Assembly (NCBI RefSeq): GCF_000003815.2
Contig: NC_049993.1
Location: forward strand, 9,445,458 to 9,509,457
Length of the DNA: 64,000 bases
Reading direction: 5' to 3'
DNA from: Branchiostoma floridae
Taxonomy: Eukaryota > Chordata > Leptocardii > Amphioxiformes > Branchiostomatidae
In this document: piece after piece, positions 35,701 through 48,300 of the stretch
How the letters are laid out: each line of letters opens with the position of its first letter
Numbering within the stretch: position 1 is the stretch's first letter
The notes under the pieces: generated by a model
The model's input: only the letters and a program-made list of their open reading frames with translations
The model's database searches: none
What the model was told of the DNA's origin: nothing
Position numbers and translations under genes: made by a program

Positions 35701-38700
35701 CCTCCAGCTCTGTCAGCATGATGATAGAGCAGGACTTCCATTCCCAAACCATCTTCCAGAAGTCAGTCACTGTGTTGGGTAGGGGGCCTTGGGTGGCGAT
35801 ATAGGCATCCTTCTCTCTGTACCCCTGCAACAAGAGGCCAAACCAAGATTAAAGATTACGCTGTAAAGCAGCGGTCAAACCATTGAGTTGGGTTGTCCTG
35901 GAAACCTGACAGATTCGATGATCAATAATTTCATACGGATCTTCTTTCTTAAACTTCGGAGGTTTCTTCTATCTCCACTTTCAGTGTGGTTAGAAATATC
36001 AAGAGAAATAGCTTCAGGATTCAAGACTTGATGCGTATACCGGTATGGACAATTTCACAACACAGAGTGGACTTTCATTGTAAGATAGCTCCCATCCACA
36101 TACAAAATGCCCTTACATGACATTGTACTTCTGGTCATATTAAGAATGATACATGTAACATTTACTTACATCGACAAAGGCTGCATTGATGTAGTCTGAG
36201 TTCTTCATACCCACTGTGGGGGTGATGTACACTCTGGATGTGTCATCTGAAAGGGAAAAAAATTAACATTCCTAAGGGTCTTTCTGACAATATAAAGTAA
36301 TTCTATTGGATTTTAATCATACATCGTAATGAAGGCTAAGAATAGAGAGCGCATATTGGGAAAGTAAAACTCATGTGATATGTCATTTTTCTCAAGGCCT
36401 GCACATGTACATGTATCAGCAAACAGCATTTGGGACACTTTTCTCTGACTTAACCCCACTTGCAGTAGTTCATCAAATGAACTGCACTGAATAATGCCAT
36501 CCAGAGGTGTTTGATAATGTGCAAGAAAGTATACAAGAGAATGGAACACTCCAAAAATGACTGACATGTACAAAACTTACATGGCAGGATCTGCAGAACC
36601 CTGTTTTTCTTGATGTTGTCTGGAAGGTTGCCAGATCTCATGTTGTGTTTCTCTATGGGGATTTGGGTCAGTTTCTGGAACAAACAAACACTCAGAGATT
36701 ATACAATGAAAAAAATATACAGGTCTGAAGCAATAAACTTTAAACAACAAAATTACAAAAAATGTACATACATGAATGTAAGCATCATGCAGACAGAAGT
36801 TACATTTATCACCCTGATTTGGTTAATATCCTTGAATTCCACTTTTGCAGTTCTTTCAACAAGTTTTGTTTCAAAAGGCCAGAGTTTATCAAAAAAAGTC
36901 TTGAAAGAAAACTTGTATAGTCACCTATGCAGATCTTACACAAGATAACAGGTACTCAAGCAACTGCATAGATTTTGAAAACAGTCAAACATTTCAGGCA
37001 CATGTAGCATCCAAACATCTGTCCATGTCCAAAATCCACATCAAGGTTGTCTCCAGGATCCATCCATCCGTCCTGGGATGGAAATTTGCTTGTTGGGACG
37101 AACAAAAATTCACACCATCTGTCCCCAACATCTGAACTTCAGTACATAACATTGATGAAATTGTGTTTTCATATGCTTAAAATGACAGATTTAACAAGGA
37201 AAATTAACAACAGAGGCTCCCAAACAATGAGAGAGAGATGAAGGTTAGACATCCAAGTAATCAGATATGCCAGAATCATATCCAGTTGCTTAAATAATTG
37301 CTATTTGGCGTGTAATGAGAGGGACCAAAAAAAAAATCAAAGCTGGAGACAGCCCTGGTCAAAATCTCTCATTTGCCTTACCTTGAACTCTGCCTCCATG
37401 CCCGTGTCCTGTGAGTTCGGCAGCCTGGCTGCCAGTTGCTGTAGATGTCTGCGGAGGTTCGTCACCTCGATCTCTGTATCACCGTACAGGAAATGTTCCA
37501 GTAGAGCTTGGTAGATAAACACATACTGGCCCTGGAACATAAAAACAAGGAACAACAGGGTCACATAAGGGACATGTGTGAGACACCTCGATCTCTGTAT
37601 CACCGTACAGGAAATGTTCCAGCAGTGCTTGGTAGATAAACACATACTGGCCCTGGAACATACCAAACAACACAACAGGGTCACATAAGGGACATGTGTG
37701 AGACACCTCGATCTCTGTATCACCGTACAGGAAATGTTCCAGTAGAGCTTGGTAGATAAACACATACTGGCCCTGGAACATAAAAACAAGGAACAACAGG
37801 GTCACATGAGGGACATGTGTGAGACACCTCGATCTCTGTATCATCGTACAGGAAATGTTCCAGTAGAGCTTGGTAGATAAACACATACTGGCCCTGGAAC
37901 ATAGCAAACAGCACAACAGGGTCACATAAGGGACATGTGTGAGACACCTCGATCTCTGTATCACCGTACAGGAAATGTTCCAGCAGTGCTTGGTAGATAA
38001 ACACATACTGGCCCTGGAACATACCAAACAACACAACAGGGTCACATAAGGGACATGTGTGAGACACCTCGATCTCTGTATCACCGTACAGGAAATGTTC
38101 CAGTAGAGCTTGGTAGATAAACACATACTGGCCCTGGAACATAAAAACAAGGAACAACAGGGTCACATGAGGGACATGTGTGAGACACCTCGATCTCTGT
38201 ATCACCGTACAGGAAATGTTCCAGTAGAGCTTGGTAGATAAACACATACTGGCCCTGGAACATAGCAAACAGCACAACAATGTCACATGATGTCATTTAC
38301 ATATCAAGACTGTACAAAACTGTACAAAATCTTACAGCTATTGTTCAGGTCTTACACTGCTTAATCACTCAATCTTCTCCAGAAAAAAAATCTTACAGTG
38401 TGATGACTTTCCAGTAGAGAGTTTACAACTGTGTATAAAGAGTCAGAGATGAACAATGATGGTAGAAACTTACCTCCGTCTGGACCATCATGCACCTGCT
38501 CTGTCGGATCTGTCCGACAAACCCAAACACGTCCACCCGCTGTTCCGCCGCGATCATATCAAACATGGCGTCAATCACGATGAACGTTCCTGTCCGTCCC
38601 ACACCCGCACTGCAGTGATGTTAAACATGCAATCAGTTTGGCGATACATGACTGTACTTGTTCAACTTCAATTGGATTATCCTACTATTAACTCTATGTA

Positions 38701-39333
38701 GGATTCAGTACATAATACAATATTATCATATAGCCAGGCGCCGCGGACCAATCAGAAGGCCCCGTTCCACGTTGGTTATGACGCCGTAACACGTAGATTC
38801 AGGCCAGGCAGGTGGGTATTGCTCCCCTGATTGGTCAGAATGAATCGACACCGGCACCGGTGTCGATTTGCATCGACACCGGCACCAGTCAGCAGAAAGG
38901 AATGCTTTGTACAGTGTGCAGTCCATGTTAGAGTTAATCCAAACATTATTACTGTTCACATTCCTTCAAATTTATTGAATATGTACAACTATAACTTAGG
39001 ATTGAATAGCAACACACTTGTCCCAGCAGAAGGGAATTTGTCATTATGTCATAAACCACCTCGTTCGCTACGCTCACTCGGTGGTTTATTCGGTGGTTAT
39101 CGCACCTGACCAGGGATTATCTCACCATATACACCTCGGGCCGGGGCATTAACCCTTTATTATATATCAGCCATACTGTGTATAAAAGACACAATGGGAC
39201 AATAATAAAGCAAAAAGCTTCGTCTCAGGACCAAAAGATTATATTGGCATAGTCCTGTGCATACACACGCTACCCAAAACATAACCTTCTCGGCGAAGGT
39301 AAGAATATTTGAAAAGACACACAATGACACACA

Positions 39334-39364
<31 letters not shown>

Positions 39365-42300
39365 CTGCAGTGCACCACTATAGGTCCTGAGTCGGCAGGG
39401 TTGGCTGCCTTCACCCTCCTCACAAACTTCATCATTCCCAGCGGACTCTTGGGCACCCCGAAGTCTGGCCAGGTGGTGAAGTGGAAGTGGAGAAGGGTAC
39501 GGGACTCCTCACCCTGCAAGCAGTACAAAAGAGTTATTAGTATTGTAACAGACTGTTGGAATCGACTAAACATCAACTCTCATAATGCTAACAGCTTCCA
39601 TAAAATTGCCACATGAAAAACTTTCTTATAGTTATAGAGGCCTTCCAAAGGTTGTCTATAACACCTAAATATTCGAGGTGTATAATTAGAAACTGTACTA
39701 ACCGATGCTGCATTGGTACATCTTTTTAAATGACTTTAAATTCATGTAGTTTTTGTCATGTGATGGTATTATGGCATTATGAGCGTCGATGTTACAACTG
39801 TCTATCAAAACTAGTAGCAGCTTGGCACACAGTTGTGCTTAAATTTCTACCAAGGGGTTGTTAAAGGTGGGCTGGGCCATTGGAATGTCTTAGTGACTTT
39901 CCACAAGATGGTATTAGCTGAGCAACTGTACAGCAAGTCAGTAACCAAATATTGAGTCGTTTAACCCTTCTTTTCATAATTGAAATAGGATGCAAGGTTT
40001 AAACGTTTGATTTCAAGGGCAACAAAACACATAAAACGTTAAAGAATCTGTGAAATTTGTTGCGTAATCTCTCAAATCTTTGCTCGCCAACCACTGGAGG
40101 AAAGGGAGTGTTTGGCAGAATTATGGATGTCTAGACTAATAAGAAGAATCTAAATGCCAATGCACAGTCATAGGAGACACTTAAATGTACATTTTTGTAT
40201 TAATGATAAGAGAGTTGTTTTTTTTATTCTCCTGTCAATTTGACAGATGAGGAGGCAGACAGGCATTTGCTTGTTTGCCTGACCTGCACATGACTTTTTA
40301 TGGTGAAGGAGGGGTGTGCAAGTCCTTTTCCACCCTCTCGTCTATTGGAGCACTAAGTCTCACAGGGGCAACTGTATGCAACGTGTGAGGTGGCTCCAGC
40401 AGATGCAGCTTTGTTGTTCGGAGTATCCGTCTCCTAGGAGGACTTCCGAACAAGGATGTAAGGGGTTCCTCCTACCCCCGACTCGTGTCATGGCGGGTGC
40501 ATCATGCCCGAACATGCCCATAAGGCCTGTCTCTGCCACAAAGGCCTGCCACTGCCACTAATAATTAGAGAGTACTGAATAATATTACTACAAGGTACTG
40601 AAGCATGGACATTGGACTGCTTTCCTTCTACAATGTGTCATAAAACTATGACAGCAGACAGAAAAGTGTGGAGAACAATGGTGGCCCGCCTCAGCGAAGA
40701 CTGATATGCCATGAGGATGAGTGAGTGAGTGAGTGAGAAAACTATGACAAAGAACCTACATGTACCTTCCAAAGAGTAAGAGTCCTGATGACGTAATCCA
40801 CTAGTGTGGAAGTCTCCTCACTCCGTACTGTGATGTCACCGTACTGCTGGGACCCTGTGTCTGGCCAGTACTGGCTGCACTTCACCTGAGAACAGATAGG
40901 GGGAGATACCTCATCAGTATCTGCATATTATATCAATAAAGAAAACAAGGACGTACAATGTTTACTACACAGCCTTACATCAATTTTTTTTTCAAATCTT
41001 AAATCTGTTAACAGAGTATGAAATACAGGAAGTCTGTTTTGAAGTTCATCACTTGGATGTCAGATCAGATATCTTATTAGTTATATCCCTTGCCAGAGGT
41101 AGATGCAAAAAAAGGCTACGGTCAGTCATGTAACCGAACATACTACTGGAAATACAGAAATGTTCGCTGTGGTTTTATGTTCACGGTTGTCGTGGTGACC
41201 ACTTCACCGCAAAATTGAAACCACCGCGCATATTTTTCCATTATATTATGAGACTGAAGTCAATGGCGCTACTACAAACTTAAATCCACTACGAACACTG
41301 CATTTTCCCACTTCCGCAACAGTTAATCCCCGCGAACTTGAATGCATTTACAGTACTTTTTTTCCTAAGCCGCAGTACATTTTGTTTTGATGAGAAGAAA
41401 ATTCATCAGGTACTATCCCCACCTTGTTCTTCTCCTTGACATTGGTTACCATGACGATAGTTGCAGTGTTCTGCTCCCAAACCATCCTCCAGAAGTCACT
41501 CAGAGTTTCCTCCTTGGGTCCTGGGGAAACAAACATGGCTTTACACGTAGACTTCAATGTTTTTTAACTTTTAAGTGATAAAAATCTGGTTCATTTGGCG
41601 AGACTATTATATTCCTAGCAACTGTCCTTTGGTCCTCATCCTGTATCTTTAGCACAGGAGCCATGTCCTGAAAAAAAAACGATTTTGTTGCACCTATTTT
41701 ACAGAAAGGGTTTGATCTAATTTTTGTGGTAGAGGAGCCTTTGCTCCATCACCTAGCATGATTTTTATGCTTAAATTGTGTTACACATGTATATCACTTT
41801 TTTGCGAAACATAAAGTTAGAATACTTATAATATAATTCTGCACAGGTGGAAAAATGCAGTTTTAACATTTCTAAGCCTCTTTTGGGACTTGGCACTGCT
41901 TTATTTTGTACAATCAATGAGGTTAAAATTAACCTCCTTGGTATAATTTTACAGACCACTGAAATTTTCCATCACATTCTATTCTGCCCACCTTGCGCTG
42001 CGATGAACTTCTTGCTGTGCTTGTAGCCATCCACGTAGTTAGCGTTGATGTAGTCAGAACATGCCACTCCAGGGATGGAGGTCAGATGCACACGGGAGTG
42101 GTCATCTGAGACATGGAAACAAAAGAACTGACGGTCAAGCACCAATTTGAGAGTAATCGGTTCCTAGCTTCACAACCAAAGTAGTGAAAGCTACAGCTGT
42201 AGTTAGATTAAAGAAAATGTCCAAAATCATTTTTCAAACTGAGTTAGATATTTTTTAGTACTTTTACATGCATAGAATAAAAATAACATAATGATTGTTT

Positions 42301-45300
42301 TTATATTCCTCTTATTGCAATCCTTAACCTAACATGTACACTATAGATCATTCTCATGATTGTTTAAGGTAGCAGGTAGCTCTTGTTGCTATGTTGTTGT
42401 TTTTTTGCTAGCTTTTGCTAAATACTTTTTTATTCAGTGAAGAAGTGAGTTTTGCTGCTCCTTACAATGATGATGTTGGGTAAGGATTTGGGTTAGGGTA
42501 AGAGTTAAGGTTAGCTCTAGTCATGCTACAATTGGCCAAGATTTTTAGGTGGCAGGTAGTTTTGTCATACTATAAAGAAGTGAGCCTTACACATGATGAT
42601 GTTGGGTAAGGGTTAGGGTAAGAGTTAGGGTTTGCTCTAGTCGTGCTATACCATGATTTTTATGTGGCAGAGAGATTTTCTTATCTGTATACTGTAAAGA
42701 AGTGGGTTTCGTGCTCCTTACACATGATGATGTTGGGTAAGGGTTAGGGTAAGAGTTAGGGTTTGCTCTAGTTGTGCTATACCATGATTTTTATGTGGCA
42801 GACAAATTTTCTTATATGTATACTGAAAAGAAGTGGGTTTTGCTGCTCCTTACACATGATGATGTTGGGTAAGGGTTAGGGTAAGAGTTCATCATCATCA
42901 TGAAGAGTTAGGGTTTGCTCTAGTCGTGCTATACCATGATTTTTATGTGGCAGAGAGATTTATACTGTAAAGAAGTGGGTTTCGTGCTCCTTACACATGA
43001 TGATGTTGACGAATCTGTTCTTCTTGCTGTTCTCTGGTAGGAGGAAGGCCTCGTATGAGGCGGAGGGTTCCTGTGGCAGGGCGTCGTACTCCTCACGGAA
43101 CAGCTGGTCATCGTTGGCATGGCGACGGTTGAACTCCTTCTCCAGTCTCTCCATGGGGATGGGAGGGTAGTACGCTGGGGGGAGGGGGGCATGTCAGGGT
43201 GGCTCAACAATCAGAAAATATCACCAGTAATATACAAAAAGTGATAGCAATGTACAAAGAATTCTTTTGACATGAAATGCATACCCTACAATATTATAAC
43301 TTTTACTGTACAGTTTGCTAAGATCACAAAGACAACAGAAAATGACTATTATAGAGATAAAAATTGCCTTTCATCCAGAAAGAATAGCATTACTTTTGAC
43401 ATATATTTGACCTTCCCTTTTCCTCCCTTTTGACTCTATTTTCATGTTGATACTTCAGTTTAGGATTGTTCATCAAAATCTCAGAATCAATAAATTAGCT
43501 TCTTACACAAGAGACACACGGAGATGCAGTTTGGCCTACCGGGGAAAAGTTTAATGCTTTGTTCACTTTTCCGGATACACAGGCAGAAACGAGATCAACA
43601 ACAGAGTAGATAATAAGAAAAACACAGTTACACTCAGATATATAGAAAGTGCGATGTGGAGCACATAAACGACTCTGGTTACATCATTTGATTTGAGAAT
43701 AAGTGTAAGAAGCTAAAACTACGCAAAAATATAAGAAATGTGGCTAAAACTAATGATTAACCTACAAATCTAACTTAATTATCAAAATGGTGGTGAGGAG
43801 GGTGGTGGTGGGTTGAGAGAACGACAGAGCGGACTACCGAAGAGTGCTGCCCGCGGTCTCGTCCTGAGCGGGAATGAGCGTGGGGGACGCCAGGCCTGTA
43901 CCATGTGCTCGCCTGGCACCCCGGGGAGGGACGGAGCTTGTAGCCAGGCCAATTAACAAAAATGACCCGTAGACATTTTTCCACAATTAGATTGCTGTGG
44001 GCTAAGGGAAAATCATAATGTGTTGCAAGAACTTGCCCGACTGTTTCTAGCGTGTCGCCTGACAGTTGAAGCCTTCAAAGATGCCCACGTTCGGGTCCTA
44101 TCACGCATTTTATAGCGTTTGGACCCCACTTCGAGGCTGGAACCACTGGGAGTGTTTTCAAATTACAGTAACGATCAAAAAACTTACGACTAGTGCACAT
44201 GCGCCACGAGGAATCGTGGGTAACTGGTGACCTTTGAAAATGGAGGCTACTTGGGGGTGGTCAGATCAGTAGTCTGACTGACAACCCAGAGGGTGCAGGA
44301 GGCAATCATATTGGGTTTCTAGTAGTTCCTTACCAGCACCCCTATGGAGAGGCATCTCCTCGTCCCTCCCACCGCTCTTCCTGAAGGAGTTTCTGAGGCC
44401 ACTCCGCTTCTTGGACCTCCTGACATGAGGCAGGCCGTTGCCTGCTGCCTTGTTGTTCAGCCTCCTCCTACAACAGAGATGGTGAAGAAACATTATCATC
44501 TGCATCAATATGCTTTAGATTTGCCAAAAAGCAGTTACTCAAGCAACTGGATATGATTTTGGAAGAATATAGGCCCATCCAAGTGTAAGGGGGAGATCAA
44601 GCCTTACTCAGTTACTGTCCAGTCTTATGCTTTTTGTTCCAAAATCATATCCATATTTTTTGAGTAACTGCTTTTTGGCATATCTTATTACCTGGATGTC
44701 TACCGTCAATGCTTCAGATTGTCTTTTGTTCATTTTGCATAAACAGTCACCTTATGTTGTAACACACCAGTTTTAGAATGTCAGAACAAGAAGCATAAGA
44801 CTGGACTGAAATGTTTAATCTTCTCACACTTGGATGGGCCTCTACTCTATTTGGGAAGCGTGCTTTTATACCTGCTTCAGGCACCTCCTGCGTTACATTT
44901 TCTTTCCAATTTCTACAAATAGGCATATAATTTGGTGTGCTGAACATTGACAGGTAGGTACTTATTTTCATCCATCCATCCATCTAAATCTCACCTGATG
45001 AGGATGATGAGGACAGTGAGGATGATGAGGACCACCACAGCCGAGCAGAGGATGATGAGGATCAGCATCCAGTTGGTACCAGGCAAAGGGGCGGTCATGA
45101 TGGGCAGGGAGTAACTACTACTGCTGTACAGGGGCTGGGGAAGAAGGGGAAAATTGTTAATTGTGTAGTGTCTTTGACATCAATCAGAGGCAAGGGAAAC
45201 ATCATCATAGACTGCTGTTGTAAATGTAATCCTACGTAAACATAATCTGGTACTTGACAACAGGAGGAAAAAGCCTAAAGTATGCAGAGGTTGTGAGTTA

Positions 45301-48300
45301 AGTTTGTCTCAAACTTTGATGTTTCTAACTTTTCATTCTCAATCTGTTCTATCTTACCATGGCCCCATCCTGAGGTTGACTGCCGTAAGCCCTGTGTATG
45401 ATGGTGTATCTTGTGCCAGGTTTGAGGGGAGAGTTGGTGTACACGCCCTCATAGATGTCATCTACAGACAGGTCACGCTTCCTTCTGCCGGCACCGACAC
45501 TTCCACCGCAAGACGTCTTCCTCCCATCACCCAGGAAAATGTCTTCCTCAAAGTCTTCCCTGTAAAGCAAGTAAACCTTAATACAAGGAACCTACAATCC
45601 AAACTGATGAAATGAAGCTACAAAAATGCATTTTATAGAGCTCTTGAGGATATCATCTATCTGTGTAAACATTAACTTTCATTACATACAACTACTGGAT
45701 AAAGCAGCAGAGTAAACACTCTAAAGGATGAGGCAATTCAAATAGCAACCACTTTCTTCAGTAACAAACTCAATGAAAGTTAATGAAAGTTAGTAAAGGT
45801 AAATTAAAAGTAATATAATAGTCATACCCTGATTTTCAAAACAAAAATCCAATCTCACCTTCGGAAAGCCAGGGCCACATAGGCAGTCAGATTGTTGCCT
45901 GATGTAGCTTCCTGTTGAGACACCACCTTGAGCTGGTCTGCAGGTGGAAGTGTCTGTAGTGACATTTCCTCTGTCATCTCCAGCACAAGCACCTGCTGAC
46001 ACCTGGGCAGAAAGGATTGTGAATCAATCAATGCATAAATAAATAGATGAATGAATGTGTATTGATGAATGAACATATGTGAATGACTGAATGTGTGAAT
46101 TTATAAGTGAACAAATTAATAAATGGAACATAAAATTCAATAAACAGACAAATTATATTTTCTTACACTTACCTGGACCAGGTACATGATAGGTATAATG
46201 GTAGGTACATGTATAGTGGTAGGTAAATATTGAAGCATTCTTGTTACTTGCAGCTATTCTATGGATAGAATAGATGGTTCTGAGTCTGTGTGTGACTTGC
46301 ATTTTCTTCATGCATGTGAGTGTACAAGCACACAACATTCTGAGCCTGGGAGATGACAAAAAACTCTCAAATTGGATGGAGAAATTCCCTTGAATTCTGC
46401 TGATAGCACAAGTCTTTCCCATGTAGTACTTACTCCACAGGTCCTGTCCTCTCCGACACCTGAGAGAGGGTGATGGGATAGCCGTCATGTTTGATGACCT
46501 CAGCCACCTGCGGCATCGCTGGAGGGGCGGGCATTCTGGGCTCTGTGGGGGGACATAGATACACACTATGAGATTTGCTTGTACTATGCAGCGTTTACAA
46601 TAAACCCCTTGGGAAATACACAAAGAACGACTGTTGTGTAGTTCAGTGGTAAGCAGCCCTGCGGTAAGTGTTTGATTCCGCCTGTTTTGCTCAAAGGATA
46701 TGTATGCTACCGGAAAGGGTTCCAGTCCTTAGAACGGGACATAAAGCCATGGTCCACTGTTCATTATGTTTGTCAAAAAGAGCTAGCGGAATATCCCAAT
46801 GAACCTGTAAAAACTGCACATTGCATCTGTCTTTTCTGTCATGACCAGTAAAAGAACAACTCTAACTTCATTCAGTGAGCTTAACTTGATCGTTATCACT
46901 TTCACTTTCAATTTCATCCCACAGAGGTGACATGCTTGCTGCTCATGTTACTTGTTATAATGAACCTGCAGGAAAACTTGGACTGCAGATGCCAAAAGAA
47001 GAGTTGGTCACCCATACACTGATACAACCCAAGAATTAATACCTAGCCAGCATCTAATAGCTGTAGTGCAAAGTAGGACCAGTCTGTACATTGAAACCTG
47101 GACTTGGCAACAACTTTAGAAAATTGGTTATTGAGGACACAGTAGACTAACAGTAACTGTTAGTCTGTTACATGTACTATGTGAAAATGGACGAGCATTT
47201 TAGTATGGCTTGTGACTGGAGTCTGGAGGTGGTCATTTGCACCAGGTGCCAACCAGGTTTGTTTGTATTGTCCTGAGGAAGATTACAGACGGTCAACAAA
47301 GTCTCAGCAGGGTATCAACTCTTTATTTTAGATCTATTGACCAGAATAAATTTAAATTAGTACTTACTCCCAGGCGGAACCTCACACATATTGGTGCTGG
47401 GTGTGTAGTTGCTGAACTCCCCCATCCCAGCATAGGTGGATGCCGTCATGTTGAACCTGTACCTGGAGTTTGGAGTCAGGTACTTCATGGGGAACGTTCC
47501 CATTCTCACAAACGGGTTGAAATGGTCCTGGCTGTACTCCACGGCTTGGGCGCCAGGGGGCGCATCTATCCAAATGGCAGTCAGGTGCACCTGTGATACA
47601 TGTAGGAGAAAAATGGCATAGATGAATGATAAATTCATAAAAGTTATGTTGTATATATTAAGATTTTTTAAAGACTAAAACTAACTTAATTCAGCCAGTT
47701 TTACAGCATGGTATAACAGGCTGCAACGTTGTTGTATGTATATGTGTATGTTTGTGTTTATTTGTTTGAATAAACCATTGACTGATAAATCTAAAACATT
47801 AACAAAATCCTGCAGTATCAAAATTGATCAATACATGTATGATTATGTTATTATTTTGTATTATTGTCACAAATGACCCTATAGAGTATATGCTGAGTAT
47901 ACTACAACCACAGTAAGTATCCAAAGAGCTGTATGCCACTCTTTTGATCTTGTTGGCATCCATCTGTCTCAGAAGACAATGGTAAGCAGACCAGACAGTT
48001 ATTACTGGCCGTTTGCCTGGCCTGCACATGACTTTTTAAGGTGAAGGAGGGATGTGCACGTCCTTCTCCACCCTCTCGTCTACTGGCACACTAAGTCTCA
48101 CAGGGAAAAAAAATTGCATGACACTTGTAAGATGGCCCCAGCAATTTGAAACCACAGTCAATCGACTCAAAATCCCTAAATACCCAGTATTTGAATATGA
48201 CGGATAAAGGGTACCCCACAGATAAAGGTGAACTAGCGTTTAGATGTTTGTAAGGGATGTACTGACGGTGTATTTGATGATGGTGCCATTTGGAGTCTCT

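Noticed and set aside
37479-38286. Long minus-strand reading frames of 188-223 codons
   Set aside because: They arise because the repeat period is about 120 bp. The residues are repeated shadows of one exon in other frames; only the last unit joins a complete exon.
42590-42925. Interstitial telomere-like GGGTTAGGGT blocks
   Set aside because: They are part of each unit of the exon-edge minisatellite rather than a TTAGGG tract.
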